Shown piece by piece: positions 16,984 through 25,543 of a stretch of 64,000 nucleotides of DNA. The notes under the pieces were generated by a model that was not told the origin of the DNA, did not search any database, and was given only the letters and a program-made list of their open reading frames with translations. The position numbers and the translations under genes were made by a program. The DNA is from Halorubrum aquaticum. GTDB lineage: Archaea; Halobacteriota; Halobacteria; Halobacteriales; Haloferacaceae. The stretch covers positions 26,302-90,301 of the forward strand of contig NZ_FOPZ01000014.1 in NCBI RefSeq assembly GCF_900113615.1, in the 5' to 3' direction. Within the stretch, counting starts at the first letter, position 1; each line of letters starts with the position of its first letter.

Positions 16984-18086
16984 GCGCTGAACTCCTCCAG
17001 GGCGTCCTTATCGAGCGTGACGCCGTGGCCCGGCTCCTGGGGCATCGCGATCCGACCGTCGTCATCGGGGGCGAGCGGCTCCGCGACGACGTCGTCGAAC
17101 GCCTTCACGTCCATGTCGCGGTAGAAGTACTCGATCCACAGCCCGTTGTCTATCGCCCCGAGCAGCGAGGTGTGGACGTTCCAGTTGTAATGGGGCGCGA
17201 TCGGCACGTCGTAGGCGGCGGCGTAGTTCGCGATCCGGAGCCACTCCGTGATCCCGCCGCAGACCGTCACGTCCGGCTGGAGGACCGTCGCCGCGCCCGT
17301 GTCGTGGAGCCGCGCGAAGTTGTGGCGGGTCCCCTCCAGTTCGCCGGTGGCGACCGGGTAGTCGATGGCGTCGTTCACCTCCGCCATCGTCTCCACGCGG
17401 TCGATCATCACCGGCTCCTCGATGAAGTACGGGTCGTACGGCTCGAACGCCCGGCAGGCGCGGACCGCCTCGGTCGTCGACTCCCAGACGCCGTTGGCGT
17501 CGAGGAGCAGCGTCGTCTCCGGACCCACCTCGTCGCGGACGGCGGCGACGCGCTCGACCTCCTCGTCCACAGAGAGGCGGCCCACCTTCATCTTCACGAC
17601 GTCGTGTCCCTCGTCGACGTACCGACGCACCTCGCCGCGTAACGCCTCGTGACCCTTCTCATCGCGGTAGTAGCCCCCGCTTCCGTAGGAGGGGACCGAC
17701 TCGCTGTTGCCGCCGAGCAGCTTGTACAGCGGCTGGTCGGCCGCCTTCGCCTTCAGGTCCCAGAGCGCCATGTCGACGGTGGAGATGGCGCGTAACATGA
17801 CGCCCATCCGCCCGATCTGGACGTTGCCCTCGTACATCTCGCGCCAGAGCCGGGTGGTGTCCCGCGGGTCCTCGCCGCTCACGATCGGCTCGAGCATCGA
17901 CTCGACCGCGTCGGCGACGAGGTGGGCCCCCTCGTATCCCAGCGAGTAGCCGACACCCTCGAGCCCGTCGGCGGTTCGAACGTACGTTATCGCGTGGTCC
18001 CGGTACGTGAGCGTCCGGTTGGAGAAGGAGACGGGCGACTCCAACGGGAGCTCGATCGGGAACGACTCGACTTCGACTATCTCCAT
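16980..18086 (-). CDS. enolase-superfamily enzyme, mandelate racemase subgroup
   Basis: A 368-residue enolase-superfamily enzyme. It has the capping N-terminal domain and a TIM barrel with KMK at 165-167 (general base), metal ligands D196, E223 and E249, and the second acid/base pair D272 and H299 (PHYNWNVH). This K-x-K plus His-Asp layout is that of mandelate racemase and of several acid-sugar dehydratases. A TATA-like gtatttac lies 28 nt before the ATG, so the transcript is probably leaderless and continues into the second dehydratase gene. Whether it is a racemase, epimerase or dehydratase cannot be read from sequence. Confidence 0.85.
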   Translation of the reverse strand: MEIVEVESFPIELPLESPVSFSNRTLTYRDHAITYVRTADGLEGVGYSLGYEGAHLVADAVESMLEPIVSGEDPRDTTRLWREMYEGNVQIGRMGVMLRAISTVDMALWDLKAKAADQPLYKLLGGNSESVPSYGSGGYYRDEKGHEALRGEVRRYVDEGHDVVKMKVGRLSVDEEVERVAAVRDEVGPETTLLLDANGVWESTTEAVRACRAFEPYDPYFIEEPVMIDRVETMAEVNDAIDYPVATGELEGTRHNFARLHDTGAATVLQPDVTVCGGITEWLRIANYAAAYDVPIAPHYNWNVHTSLLGAIDNGLWIEYFYRDMDVKAFDDVVAEPLAPDDDGRIAMPQEPGHGVTLDKDALEEFSA

Positions 18087-18249
18087 GCGTGAGCCGCTAA
18101 TCGTGTCCGTAAATACCTCGTTGTATGGGCAAGAAATTCGCGACCGTTCGTGCGCGCTCCCCGTCCGAGACGCCTCCCAGTATCCACGAACGCTGACGCC
18201 TCCCGCCGTCCACGAACACTATTTGTCCCGCCCCCACGAGAGTACATCC

Positions 18250-19566
18250 ATGGAGTTTCCCGACCGCAGCGACGTCGACCACCTCATCGACGCACAGCCG
18301 CTCCCGTCGTTCGCGCGGGTTCGATACGACCCGCCGAGCGAGACGCTCGCGGACCCGATCGGCTCGGCGCGCTCGGAGCTCGACCGGCTCGACGTCGACG
18401 ATCTCGAACCGGGAGACACCGTCGCGATCGGCGTCGGCAGCCGCGGTATCGACCGGATCGACGAGATCGCCGCCGCGGCCGTCGACTGGGCCGACTCGAA
18501 GGGATACGACCCCGTCGTCGTGCCCGCGATGGGGAGCCACGGCGGGGCGACCCCGGAGGGACAACTGGAGGTGCTCGAGGCGCTCGGGATCGACGAGGCG
18601 AGCGTGGGGGCTCCCATCGACGCCCGGATGGACGCGGAGGCGCTGGCGACGGTGACCGTCGGCGACACGGACGTGCCGGTGTACTTCTCGACGGCGGCAC
18701 TGGAAGCCGACGCGGTCCTCGTGGTGAACCGCGTGAAGGCACACACCAACTTCAGCGGGCCGATAGAGAGCGGGCTCGCGAAGATGACCGCCGTCGGCCT
18801 CGGCAAACAGCGCGGCGCGAAGTCGTTCCACTCGACGGCCATCGCGGAGGGGTACGTCGAGACGCTGACGGCCGCGCTCGACGTCATCGAGTCGGCGGTG
18901 CCGCTGCTCGGCGGGCTCGCCCTCGTCGAGAACTTCGAGGAGGAGCTCGGCCACGTCGAGGCCGTGCCGGCCGGGTCGTTCCTCGACCGTGAGCCCGAGC
19001 TGTTGGAGCGCGCCTACGAGGGGATGCCGATGCTTCCCGTCGAGGAGATCGACCTCCTCGTCGTCGACGAGATCGGCAAGGAGATATCGGGAGCCGGGAT
19101 GGACACGAACGTGATCGGCCGCTACCGCGTCCTCAACGCGCCCGACCCGGAGACGCCCGACATCGACCTGATCTACGTGCGCGGGCTCACCGAGGCGACG
19201 AAGGGGAACGGCAACGGCATCGGGCTCGCGGACCTCACCCGGCGGGCGGCGATCGACCAGCTCGACGTGAAGAAGACGTACGCGAACGCGCTCACGAGCG
19301 GATCGCTCGCGAAGTCGAAGCTCCCCGTGGTCGCGCCCGACGACGAGTTCGCGCTCCGGACCGCGCTGGCCGCCCTCGGCGGCTACGACCCCGAGACGGT
19401 CCGGATCGTCTGGATCCGGAACACCGAGGACCTCGGGGAGCTCCACGTCTCGGAGGCGGTCGTCGACGACCTCCCCGAGGCGGCGACGGTGCGGGAACGC
19501 GACGTGACGGTGGGATTCGAGGACGGAACCGCGCGGATCCCGGAGCCGTCGTCGCCGGAACGGTGA
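18250..19566 (+). CDS. LarA-like (DUF2088) lactate racemase-domain protein
   Basis: A 438-residue protein related to the N-terminal domain of nickel-pincer lactate racemase LarA. Recognisable segments are GDTVAIGVGSRGI, MGSHGGATPEGQ and NRVKAHTNFSGP. It has the length of LarA-like proteins, but the SHRxT-type catalytic motif of LarA itself is replaced by SHGGAT. It may racemise or epimerise a hydroxy acid, or do something else. ATG 18250 lies 28 nt after a TATA-like ctatttgtc (leaderless). It is divergent from the dehydratase pair and upstream of the cupin-FAH pair, so it probably belongs to the same pathway. Confidence 0.75.
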   Translation: MEFPDRSDVDHLIDAQPLPSFARVRYDPPSETLADPIGSARSELDRLDVDDLEPGDTVAIGVGSRGIDRIDEIAAAAVDWADSKGYDPVVVPAMGSHGGATPEGQLEVLEALGIDEASVGAPIDARMDAEALATVTVGDTDVPVYFSTAALEADAVLVVNRVKAHTNFSGPIESGLAKMTAVGLGKQRGAKSFHSTAIAEGYVETLTAALDVIESAVPLLGGLALVENFEEELGHVEAVPAGSFLDREPELLERAYEGMPMLPVEEIDLLVVDEIGKEISGAGMDTNVIGRYRVLNAPDPETPDIDLIYVRGLTEATKGNGNGIGLADLTRRAAIDQLDVKKTYANALTSGSLAKSKLPVVAPDDEFALRTALAALGGYDPETVRIVWIRNTEDLGELHVSEAVVDDLPEAATVRERDVTVGFEDGTARIPEPSSPER

Positions 19567-19630
19567 CGCGATCCCCTCGGGCGGTACCGCGGTCCGCCCG
19601 GACGGTGACGTGGTCCACCGGGACGGCAAA

Positions 19631-19639
19631 CGTTATCAC
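19631..19639 (+). promoter_or_regulatory. TATA-like box for the cupin-FAH operon
   Basis: The sequence cgttatcac is centred 28 nt before the ATG at 19662. The predicted transcript therefore begins at the 16-codon ORF, not at the cupin. Confidence 0.5.
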
Positions 19640-19661
19640 TCACGTCGTGTTCGAGCCTATC

Positions 19662-19712
19662 ATGGTTAGAGAAACGGATCCCGCGGACGCAACGATAGAG
19701 GAGTCACGATGA
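19662..19712 (+). CDS. putative 16-residue leaderless uORF coupled to the cupin gene
   Basis: The ATG lies at the predicted transcription start. It encodes MVRETDPADATIEESR and stops with TGA overlapping the cupin ATG (ATGA at 19709-19712). A Shine-Dalgarno-like GAGGAG at 19698-19703 sits inside the uORF, five bases before the cupin start. The peptide is acidic like haloarchaeal coding sequence. Confidence 0.45.
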   Translation: MVRETDPADATIEESR

Positions 19713-20056
19713 AGCCGGTCGCCTTCGACGAGGCCGAGACGTACGAGCCCGACGACGGGTGGCGGCGGGTCGCGATGGCCGGCAGCGACCGGTTCTCCTT
19801 CGAGTGGTTCGAGAAGCCGCCGGGGCACAGCTCGCCGATGCACGACCACGAGAACGAGCAGGTGTGTCTCTGTCTCGAGGGCGAACTCACCGTGGCGACC
19901 GAGGACGACTCGGTCACGCTCGAGAAGAACGACTCGGTGCTGCTCGAGTCGAACGAGGCCCACCGGGTCGAGAACACGGGCGACGAGCTCGCGGTCGGCC
20001 TCGACGTGTTCGCGCCGGGTCGGTCGTTCGACTTCTGGACGGACCGGGAGGAATGA
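19709..20056 (+). CDS. small cupin-domain protein
   Basis: A 115-residue single-domain cupin_2. The metal motif is MHDHENEQVCLCLEGEL (His-x-His and Glu), and the second motif ends with a His in NEAHRVENTGDEL. Such proteins act as isomerases, lyases or sensors of small acids. Its start is joined to a 16-codon uORF by ATGA, and its stop is joined to the FAH gene by another ATGA. The tight coupling suggests it works on the same substrate series as the FAH-family enzyme. The specific reaction is unknown. Confidence 0.82.
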   Translation: MKPVAFDEAETYEPDDGWRRVAMAGSDRFSFEWFEKPPGHSSPMHDHENEQVCLCLEGELTVATEDDSVTLEKNDSVLLESNEAHRVENTGDELAVGLDVFAPGRSFDFWTDREE

Positions 20057-20874
20057 AGTACCTCGCACGCGCTTCGACCGGGGAGCCGCTGCTCGGCGAC
20101 GACGAGGGCTTCGTCCCGCTCGGCTCGGTCGAGCCCAACCTCGGGAGCGTCCGCGAGGCGCTGCCGCGAGCGGCCGACGGGACCCTCGGCGACGTCGACG
20201 ACGCGACCGCCGAGCCGATCCCGGCGGCGGACCTGACGCTCGCCGCGCCCCTCGAGCGGTTCGGCAAGCTCTGGGGGATCGGGCTGAACTACGAGGAGCA
20301 CGCGGGCGACCTCGACGAGGACCGACCCGAGGAGCCGGCGAGCTTCATGAAGCCCTCGACGGCCCTCACCGGGCCGGGCGGTCCGATCCGGCTGCCGCCG
20401 ACCGAGCGGAGCGAGCGGGTGACCGCGGAGGCGGAACTCGCCGTCGTCATGGGTCGGACGTGCCGGAACGTCCCGGAAGCCGACGTCGACGACGTCGTCG
20501 CCGGCTACCTGCCGGTGATCGACATGACCGCCGAGGACGTCCTCCAGCGGAACCCGCGATTCCTCACCCGGGCGAAGAGCTTCGATACGTTCCTCGTTCC
20601 CGGCTCGACCATCGTCGTGCCCGAGGAGCCGCTCGACCTGTCGTCGCTGTCCGTGCGGACCGAGGTCAACGGCGAGGTCGAGGCCGAAAACGAGATCCGC
20701 AACATGCTGTTCCCGCCCGCGGAGATCGTCTCGTTCCACTCGGGCGTGATGACGCTCGAACCCGGCGACCTGTTCAGCACCGGAACCCCCGGTGCCGCGC
20801 CCATCGAACCGGGGGATCGGGTGCGTGCGGTCGTGGAGTCCATCGGGTCTGTCGACGCACCGGTGACGCGGTAG
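20053..20874 (+). CDS. fumarylacetoacetate hydrolase (FAH) family enzyme
   Basis: A 273-residue FAH-family protein. The fold starts at [17 protein letters not shown]; divalent-metal ligands are in [13 protein letters not shown] (Glu-x-Glu) and [12 protein letters not shown] (Asp). The C-terminal motif [17 protein letters not shown] is typical. In haloarchaeal pentose and acid-sugar routes, FAH-family enzymes dehydrate 2-keto-3-deoxy-sugar acids, which fits the dehydratase genes nearby; a hydrolase acting on a diketone acid is the alternative. It is coupled to the cupin gene by ATGA overlap. Confidence 0.85.
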   Translation: MKYLARASTGEPLLGDDEGFVPLGSVEPNLGSVREALPRAADGTLGDVDDATAEPIPAADLTLAAPLERFGKLWGIGLNYEEHAGDLDEDRPEEPASFMKPSTALTGPGGPIRLPPTERSERVTAEAELAVVMGRTCRNVPEADVDDVVAGYLPVIDMTAEDVLQRNPRFLTRAKSFDTFLVPGSTIVVPEEPLDLSSLSVRTEVNGEVEAENEIRNMLFPPAEIVSFHSGVMTLEPGDLFSTGTPGAAPIEPGDRVRAVVESIGSVDAPVTR

Positions 20875-20974
20875 GGCTCGGGGACGCGCTCGCGACCCGG
20901 AGACGCGGCGGCGCTCGGGAGGACGACCCGAACGCGCAGGAACCTTTATTTCCGAACCCATGCCATCTATCCGC

Positions 20975-21403
20975 ATGTATCGAGTGCTGGTTCCCGTCGG
21001 CGACGACACGGAACGATCGATGGCCGCGGCGGAGGCCGTGAGCGGGCTCCCGAGCGCCGCCGACGAGGTCGAGGCCGTCGTGGTGAACGTCTTCGAGGAG
21101 TTCGACGTCACGGGCGAGGGCGGGCGGGTGGACTCCGAGGACGTCTGGGACGAGACCAACTATCCCGAAAGCGTCGACGCGGTCGTCGAACGCCTCGAGT
21201 CGGCGGGCGTGACGGTCTCGAAGCGGCGCGAACACGGCGACGTGACGAAGCGGATCCTCGCCGTCGCCGACGAGATCGACGCCGACGGGATCGTGATGGG
21301 CGGACGCAGACGGAGTCCGACGGGGAAGGTCCTGTTCGGGAGCACCACCCAGTCGGTGATGCTCTCCGCGGACTGCCCCGTGACGGTCGCGCTCACCGAT
21401 TGA
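20975..21403 (+). CDS. universal stress protein (UspA) with ATP motif
   Basis: A 142-residue UspA-fold protein. The nucleotide-binding signature G-2x-G-9x-G-S/T is intact ([20 protein letters not shown]), so it probably binds ATP. ATG 20975 is favoured over the in-frame ATG at 20960 because a TATA-like ctttattt lies 27-30 nt upstream. It sits just before a TAXI-TRAP transporter. In Halomonas elongata the USP TeaD regulates the TeaABC TRAP transporter, so a similar role is plausible here. Confidence 0.85.
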   Translation: MYRVLVPVGDDTERSMAAAEAVSGLPSAADEVEAVVVNVFEEFDVTGEGGRVDSEDVWDETNYPESVDAVVERLESAGVTVSKRREHGDVTKRILAVADEIDADGIVMGGRRRSPTGKVLFGSTTQSVMLSADCPVTVALTD

Positions 21404-21662
21404 CACAATGCGGCTGACAGTTCTGGGATAAGGGGACCGTGGCGCCTCGAACGATCGATGAGTTTTCGATCCGTTAGTAGCGGGATCCGACCGTTTTCCC
21501 GAGTGTTTCCGTCCGATCGTATCGCTCGATCGGATCGATCGGAACCGGATCCGTGATCGATCGAATGACGGAATCATTATACGTTCGACATATTGTGTGA
21601 GGTGTGAGTATCGGAACAAACAGATACATTATTATGCACCGGAGTGATCATCACATTCGAAC

Positions 21663-22790
21663 ATGGCTGACAAAGACGTAAACCGACGGAAGTTCCTGTA
21701 CGGCACGGCTGCGGCGGGTGTAACGGGACTCGCCGGCTGTAGCGGTGGCGGCGGGGGCGGCGATGACGGCTCCGGCGACGACGGCTCCAGCGGCGACGAC
21801 GGCTCCGGCGACGGCTCCAGCGGCGACGGCTCCGGCGACGACGGAAGCGATGCGAGCCTGGAACTCCGCGTCGGGACGTCCGCCGGCGGGACCCAGGACG
21901 TCGGGCTGGCGGTCGAGCGGGCCGTCAGCCAGGAGAGCGACACTCTGGAGTACTCGACGATCGAGAGTCCGGGGTACATCGGGACCATCTATCGGATGGC
22001 CCAGGAGCAGTTCAACGCCGGCATCACCGACAACAACTCGCTCAACAAGGCGCTCGACGAGACGGGCCAGTTCGCGGAGCAGGCGGTGTCGCGGATCCCC
22101 CAATACGGGTTCTCGGCGTTCCCGTACAGCATCTACATCGTCGCTCGTGACGGCACGGGCATCGAGACGTTCGACGACCTCGCCGGCGCGAACGTCTACC
22201 CCGCCGAGCCCGGCTACTCGACGCGCGCGACGACGCTCGACGTCTGGTCACAGGACCCGACCGCGGACGTCTACGACCAGATGAACATCCAGGACATGGG
22301 CGTCGGCGACGCGCCCGGCGCGATGGAGGAGGGGACGATCGACGCCAGCATCGCGTACGGGACGCCGGGCGTTCGATACACCGGCTTCGTCCAGGAGATG
22401 GCCTCCCGAATCGACCTCCACTACGTCGAGCCGACCGACGCGCTCATCGAGTCCGCGGAGTCGTTCGCGGGTGCCGGAACGACCACCACGAGCTACGACG
22501 ACTGGCCCATCGCGAACGCGGACATCGGGACCGACGAGGTGTTCACCTGGGACCTCGAGGTGCTCTACACGTTCAACCCCGAGGCCAACGCCGACGCCGT
22601 CTACGAGCTGTGTCGCGTCGTCGACGAGCACAACGACGTCGTGAACGAGGGCGAGGCCCAGTTCAACGACTTCGAGTCGACCGCCGACATGCTCGGATAC
22701 GCCCAGGAGCGGATCCCGGTCCACCCCGGCGCGGCGCAGTACTACCGGGACAACGACGCGTGGGACGACAGCCTCCAGGAAGGCGAGTAG
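21663..22790 (+). CDS. TRAP transporter solute-binding lipoprotein, TAXI family
   Basis: A 375-residue extracytoplasmic binding protein. The Tat signal NRRKFLYGTAAAG ends at the lipobox LAGCSG, followed by a Gly/Ser/Asp-rich linker (residues about 26-60). The TAXI domain begins LELRVGTSAGGTQDVGLAVE and includes IYIVARDGTGIETFDDLAG. It would capture a small organic acid and hand it to the fused permease encoded next. A TATA-like cattatta lies about 30 nt upstream in an AT-rich region. The ligand is unknown; the neighbouring catabolic genes make a sugar acid or dicarboxylate plausible. Confidence 0.88.
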   Translation: MADKDVNRRKFLYGTAAAGVTGLAGCSGGGGGGDDGSGDDGSSGDDGSGDGSSGDGSGDDGSDASLELRVGTSAGGTQDVGLAVERAVSQESDTLEYSTIESPGYIGTIYRMAQEQFNAGITDNNSLNKALDETGQFAEQAVSRIPQYGFSAFPYSIYIVARDGTGIETFDDLAGANVYPAEPGYSTRATTLDVWSQDPTADVYDQMNIQDMGVGDAPGAMEEGTIDASIAYGTPGVRYTGFVQEMASRIDLHYVEPTDALIESAESFAGAGTTTTSYDDWPIANADIGTDEVFTWDLEVLYTFNPEANADAVYELCRVVDEHNDVVNEGEAQFNDFESTADMLGYAQERIPVHPGAAQYYRDNDAWDDSLQEGE

Positions 22791-22865
22791 ACTCCCCGAG
22801 TTGACCTCCCCCGCTTCGATCGCGTAGCCGATAAACGACACTACATTTCTATACGATACAACAAC

Positions 22866-24857
22866 ATGGACACACAAGCGGAACACACGACCGGACCGTC
22901 GAGCTGGATTCGCGGCCTCGACGTCACCGTCACGCTCGCCGCCGTCCTCTTCTGGGCGATAGCGCTCGGCTGGATATACACGCAGACGTGGTCGCCCGTC
23001 AAGTACGGCGTGATCTTCGTCGGCGGCATCATGACGGTGTACGCGCTCAACGAGACGAAGGAATCGCTCGAGGAGGGAAGCTGGGTCGACGCCGCGGTCC
23101 TGCTTCCGGCCGCCGGCGTGTTGATCACGGCCTCGGCGTACTTCTTCGCGAACTTCGACACCGTCTACCTCCTGCGCCAGGGCTTCGCCACCCCCCACGA
23201 GTACATGCTCGCCCGGCTCGTCATCGTCTCGCTTCTGTACCTCACGTGGCGCGAGTTCGGGAACCTGTTCTTGGGACTCGTCATCGGCGTGATGCTGTAC
23301 GCGATCTTCGGCGACAGCGTTCCCGGCGTCCTCGGACACGCGGGGATGACCGAGTTGACGCTGCTTCAGGCGCTCGTCACCGACCTGTACGGGTTCTACG
23401 GGTCGCTCACGCAGCTGACCGCGTCGTGGATCGCGCCGTTCCTGCTGTACGCGGGGCTGCTGTTCGCGTACGGCGCGTTCGATCTGATCCTCCGGCTCGC
23501 GATCGTCGCCGCCGGCCGGATCCGGTCCGGCGTCGCACAGACCGCCGTTCTCTCGTCGGCGGTCATCGGCTCGATCAACGGCTCCTACACCGCGAACGCC
23601 GCGATGACCGGGTCATTCACGATCCCGACGATGAAGGAGAGCGGGATGGCCGGCCACCGGGCGGCCGCCATCGAGGCGGTCGCCTCGACGGCGGGACAGG
23701 TGCTCCCGCCGGTGATGGGAGCGTCCGCGTTCGTGATGGCGTCGTACCTCGGCGTCGCGTACCTCAACATCGTCATCGCCGGGATGGTTCCCGCCGCGAT
23801 CCTGGTCGCGTCCATCGCCATCGCGGTCCACTACACCGCGATCAGCGACGCGAGCGACCAGGACATGGAGTTCTCCGAGTTCTTCGACGAGGAGATGACC
23901 TCGAGCGAGAAGGTCATCGAGGGGGTTCGTTTCGGGCTCCCGTTCGGCGTCCTGATCTACTACCTCGGCATCGCCCAGTACACGGTGATGACCTCGGCGT
24001 TGTACACCGTCATCGCGATGGTCCTCACGGGCGTCCTGATGCCGCCGGTACAGCGGCTCGTCGACGGCTCCGAGACGACCTTCGTCACGGAGTTCGTGAC
24101 GCAGGTGAAGAACACGATACACGGGTTCCGCCGCGGGGCCATCATCCTCGCGCCGATCGCGATCATCCTCGTGGTGGTGAGCGGCGTCGTGAACCTCTTC
24201 TCGACGACCGGCGTCCCCGCGAAGATCGCGCTCCTGATGATCAACCTCTCCGGCGGCGTCCTGCTTTTCGCCGTGCTGCTCGGCATGGCGGTCGCCATCG
24301 TGATGGGCGTCGGCATGCCGACGGTCGCCGCGTACGTCATCGTGGCCATCCTCATCGTGCCGACGTTCGTCTCCGACTTCGGGATCGCCCGGGAGACGGC
24401 CCACTACACGATGTTCTACGCGGCGATCCTCGCCGGGATCACGCCGCCGGTGGCGACGGCGGCGGTGGTCGCGGCCGGGATAGCGGAGGCGAACTTCTGG
24501 CGGACCTGCGGGGCCGCCCTGAAGATCGCCGCGCCGCTCTTCGTCCTTCCCGTCGCGTTCGTCTACAACCCGGGGCTGATCTCGATGTCACCGGACGCGA
24601 ACACCCTGTTCCTCGGGGCGCTCGTGATGATGGGCGCGATCACGATCATCTACGGTCTGAACTACCCGTTCGAGCTGTCCATCGGTCGGATCACGCTGGT
24701 TCGCGTCGGACTGACCGTCCTCGGCGTGCTGATCATGACGTATCCGGTACTCGTCCTGAAACTCGTCGGGATCGCCGTCTTCGTCGCCGTCTTCATCGGT
24801 GAGAAGGTGATGGTTCGCGGAATGGATCTCCCGTTCGGCTCGGGGGTGAACCAATGA
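22866..24857 (+). CDS. TRAP transporter fused permease (DctQM-type)
   Basis: A 663-residue integral membrane protein in which the small and large TRAP permease subunits are fused, as usual for TAXI systems. The first hydrophobic segments (about residues 15-130) correspond to the Q subunit. The M part includes GSINGSYTANAAMTGSFTIP, GQVLPPVMGASAFVMASYLG and GVGMPTVAAYVIVAIL, then AGITPPVATAAVVAAGIAEA. Uptake would be driven by the Na+ or H+ gradient. It lies 75 bp after the binding protein and overlaps the next small gene by ATGA. Confidence 0.9.
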   Translation: MDTQAEHTTGPSSWIRGLDVTVTLAAVLFWAIALGWIYTQTWSPVKYGVIFVGGIMTVYALNETKESLEEGSWVDAAVLLPAAGVLITASAYFFANFDTVYLLRQGFATPHEYMLARLVIVSLLYLTWREFGNLFLGLVIGVMLYAIFGDSVPGVLGHAGMTELTLLQALVTDLYGFYGSLTQLTASWIAPFLLYAGLLFAYGAFDLILRLAIVAAGRIRSGVAQTAVLSSAVIGSINGSYTANAAMTGSFTIPTMKESGMAGHRAAAIEAVASTAGQVLPPVMGASAFVMASYLGVAYLNIVIAGMVPAAILVASIAIAVHYTAISDASDQDMEFSEFFDEEMTSSEKVIEGVRFGLPFGVLIYYLGIAQYTVMTSALYTVIAMVLTGVLMPPVQRLVDGSETTFVTEFVTQVKNTIHGFRRGAIILAPIAIILVVVSGVVNLFSTTGVPAKIALLMINLSGGVLLFAVLLGMAVAIVMGVGMPTVAAYVIVAILIVPTFVSDFGIARETAHYTMFYAAILAGITPPVATAAVVAAGIAEANFWRTCGAALKIAAPLFVLPVAFVYNPGLISMSPDANTLFLGALVMMGAITIIYGLNYPFELSIGRITLVRVGLTVLGVLIMTYPVLVLKLVGIAVFVAVFIGEKVMVRGMDLPFGSGVNQ

Positions 24858-25099
24858 GCTCGACGAAGGACTCCACCGAGGACCAGATCGACACGTCGAA
24901 CGTCGGCGGACTCGAGGAGATAATTCCGGAGCCGCTCATGCCCGCCTGGCGGCGGATCGAGTTGATCCAGCAGTTCCGCGAGACGCACGGGGACACCTAC
25001 GTGACGGTGCTCGAGGTGCTCACGGCGCTCGTCCTCGGCGTCGGCTACGCCTGGTGGGCGTACATCTACTTCTTCGGGAGCGGCGTCGTGACGATCTGA
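24854..25099 (+). CDS. small single-span membrane protein of the TRAP operon
   Basis: An 81-residue protein. Residues 1-50 are polar (SNVGGLEEIIPEPLMPAWRR, then a His/Thr-rich turn), and one hydrophobic helix follows near the C-terminus (EVLTALVLGVGYAWWAYIYF). Its start overlaps the permease stop (ATGA), so it is made with the transporter. I do not recognise a named family. It could be an accessory or stabilising subunit, or a regulatory contact for the USP encoded upstream. Confidence 0.75.
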   Translation: MSSTKDSTEDQIDTSNVGGLEEIIPEPLMPAWRRIELIQQFRETHGDTYVTVLEVLTALVLGVGYAWWAYIYFFGSGVVTI

Positions 25100-25150
25100 G
25101 AACGGCTCCACGCTTCCGATTCGACTCCACGCACGTACTTCCGGAACCTC

Positions 25151-25408
25151 TCACGCGTCCCCGTCCGACTGGAAGGGTTCGCCGACCGCGCGCCGAGGGA
25201 GGAGGCTCATCAGCTCCTCGGTGAGTTCCTCGACCGAGGCGAACTCGACCGCGGTCGAGGAGCTCACCGTCGCGCCGAGGTTGACCTCGCCGTCCGCGAG
25301 CCTGACCGTCACGTCGTCACACTCCGTCGCGACCGTCGAGGGTTCGACGGGATACTCCAGCTCGGAGAGGACGCCGTCGATCCGGTTTAACCTGATCGTT
25401 CGTGTCAT
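25151..25408 (-). CDS. DUF5789 family protein
   Basis: An 85-residue acidic haloarchaeal protein. LNRIDGVLSELEYPVEPSTV, LADGEVNLG and the ending LLPRRAVGEPFQSDGDA are the DUF5789 pattern. The domain is thought to be a small alpha/beta regulator, but no function is established. ATG 25408 is chosen; an in-frame ATG at 25435 would add nine residues (MSVGSVEDV). It is divergent from the Dam-type methylase gene. A more distant relative lies at 6338. Confidence 0.8.
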   Translation of the reverse strand: MTRTIRLNRIDGVLSELEYPVEPSTVATECDDVTVRLADGEVNLGATVSSSTAVEFASVEELTEELMSLLPRRAVGEPFQSDGDA

Positions 25409-25543
25409 TACGTCCTCGACGCTCCCCACCGACATGAACGTGTCTCCTCGCGGGACGCGTGTCGTTTCGGGAGCGGGCGGTCCCGCGCGGGACGGTCGCT
25501 CCCGGGACGTTTATTTTCGACGGCGGTCGACCGTCGGTATCGC

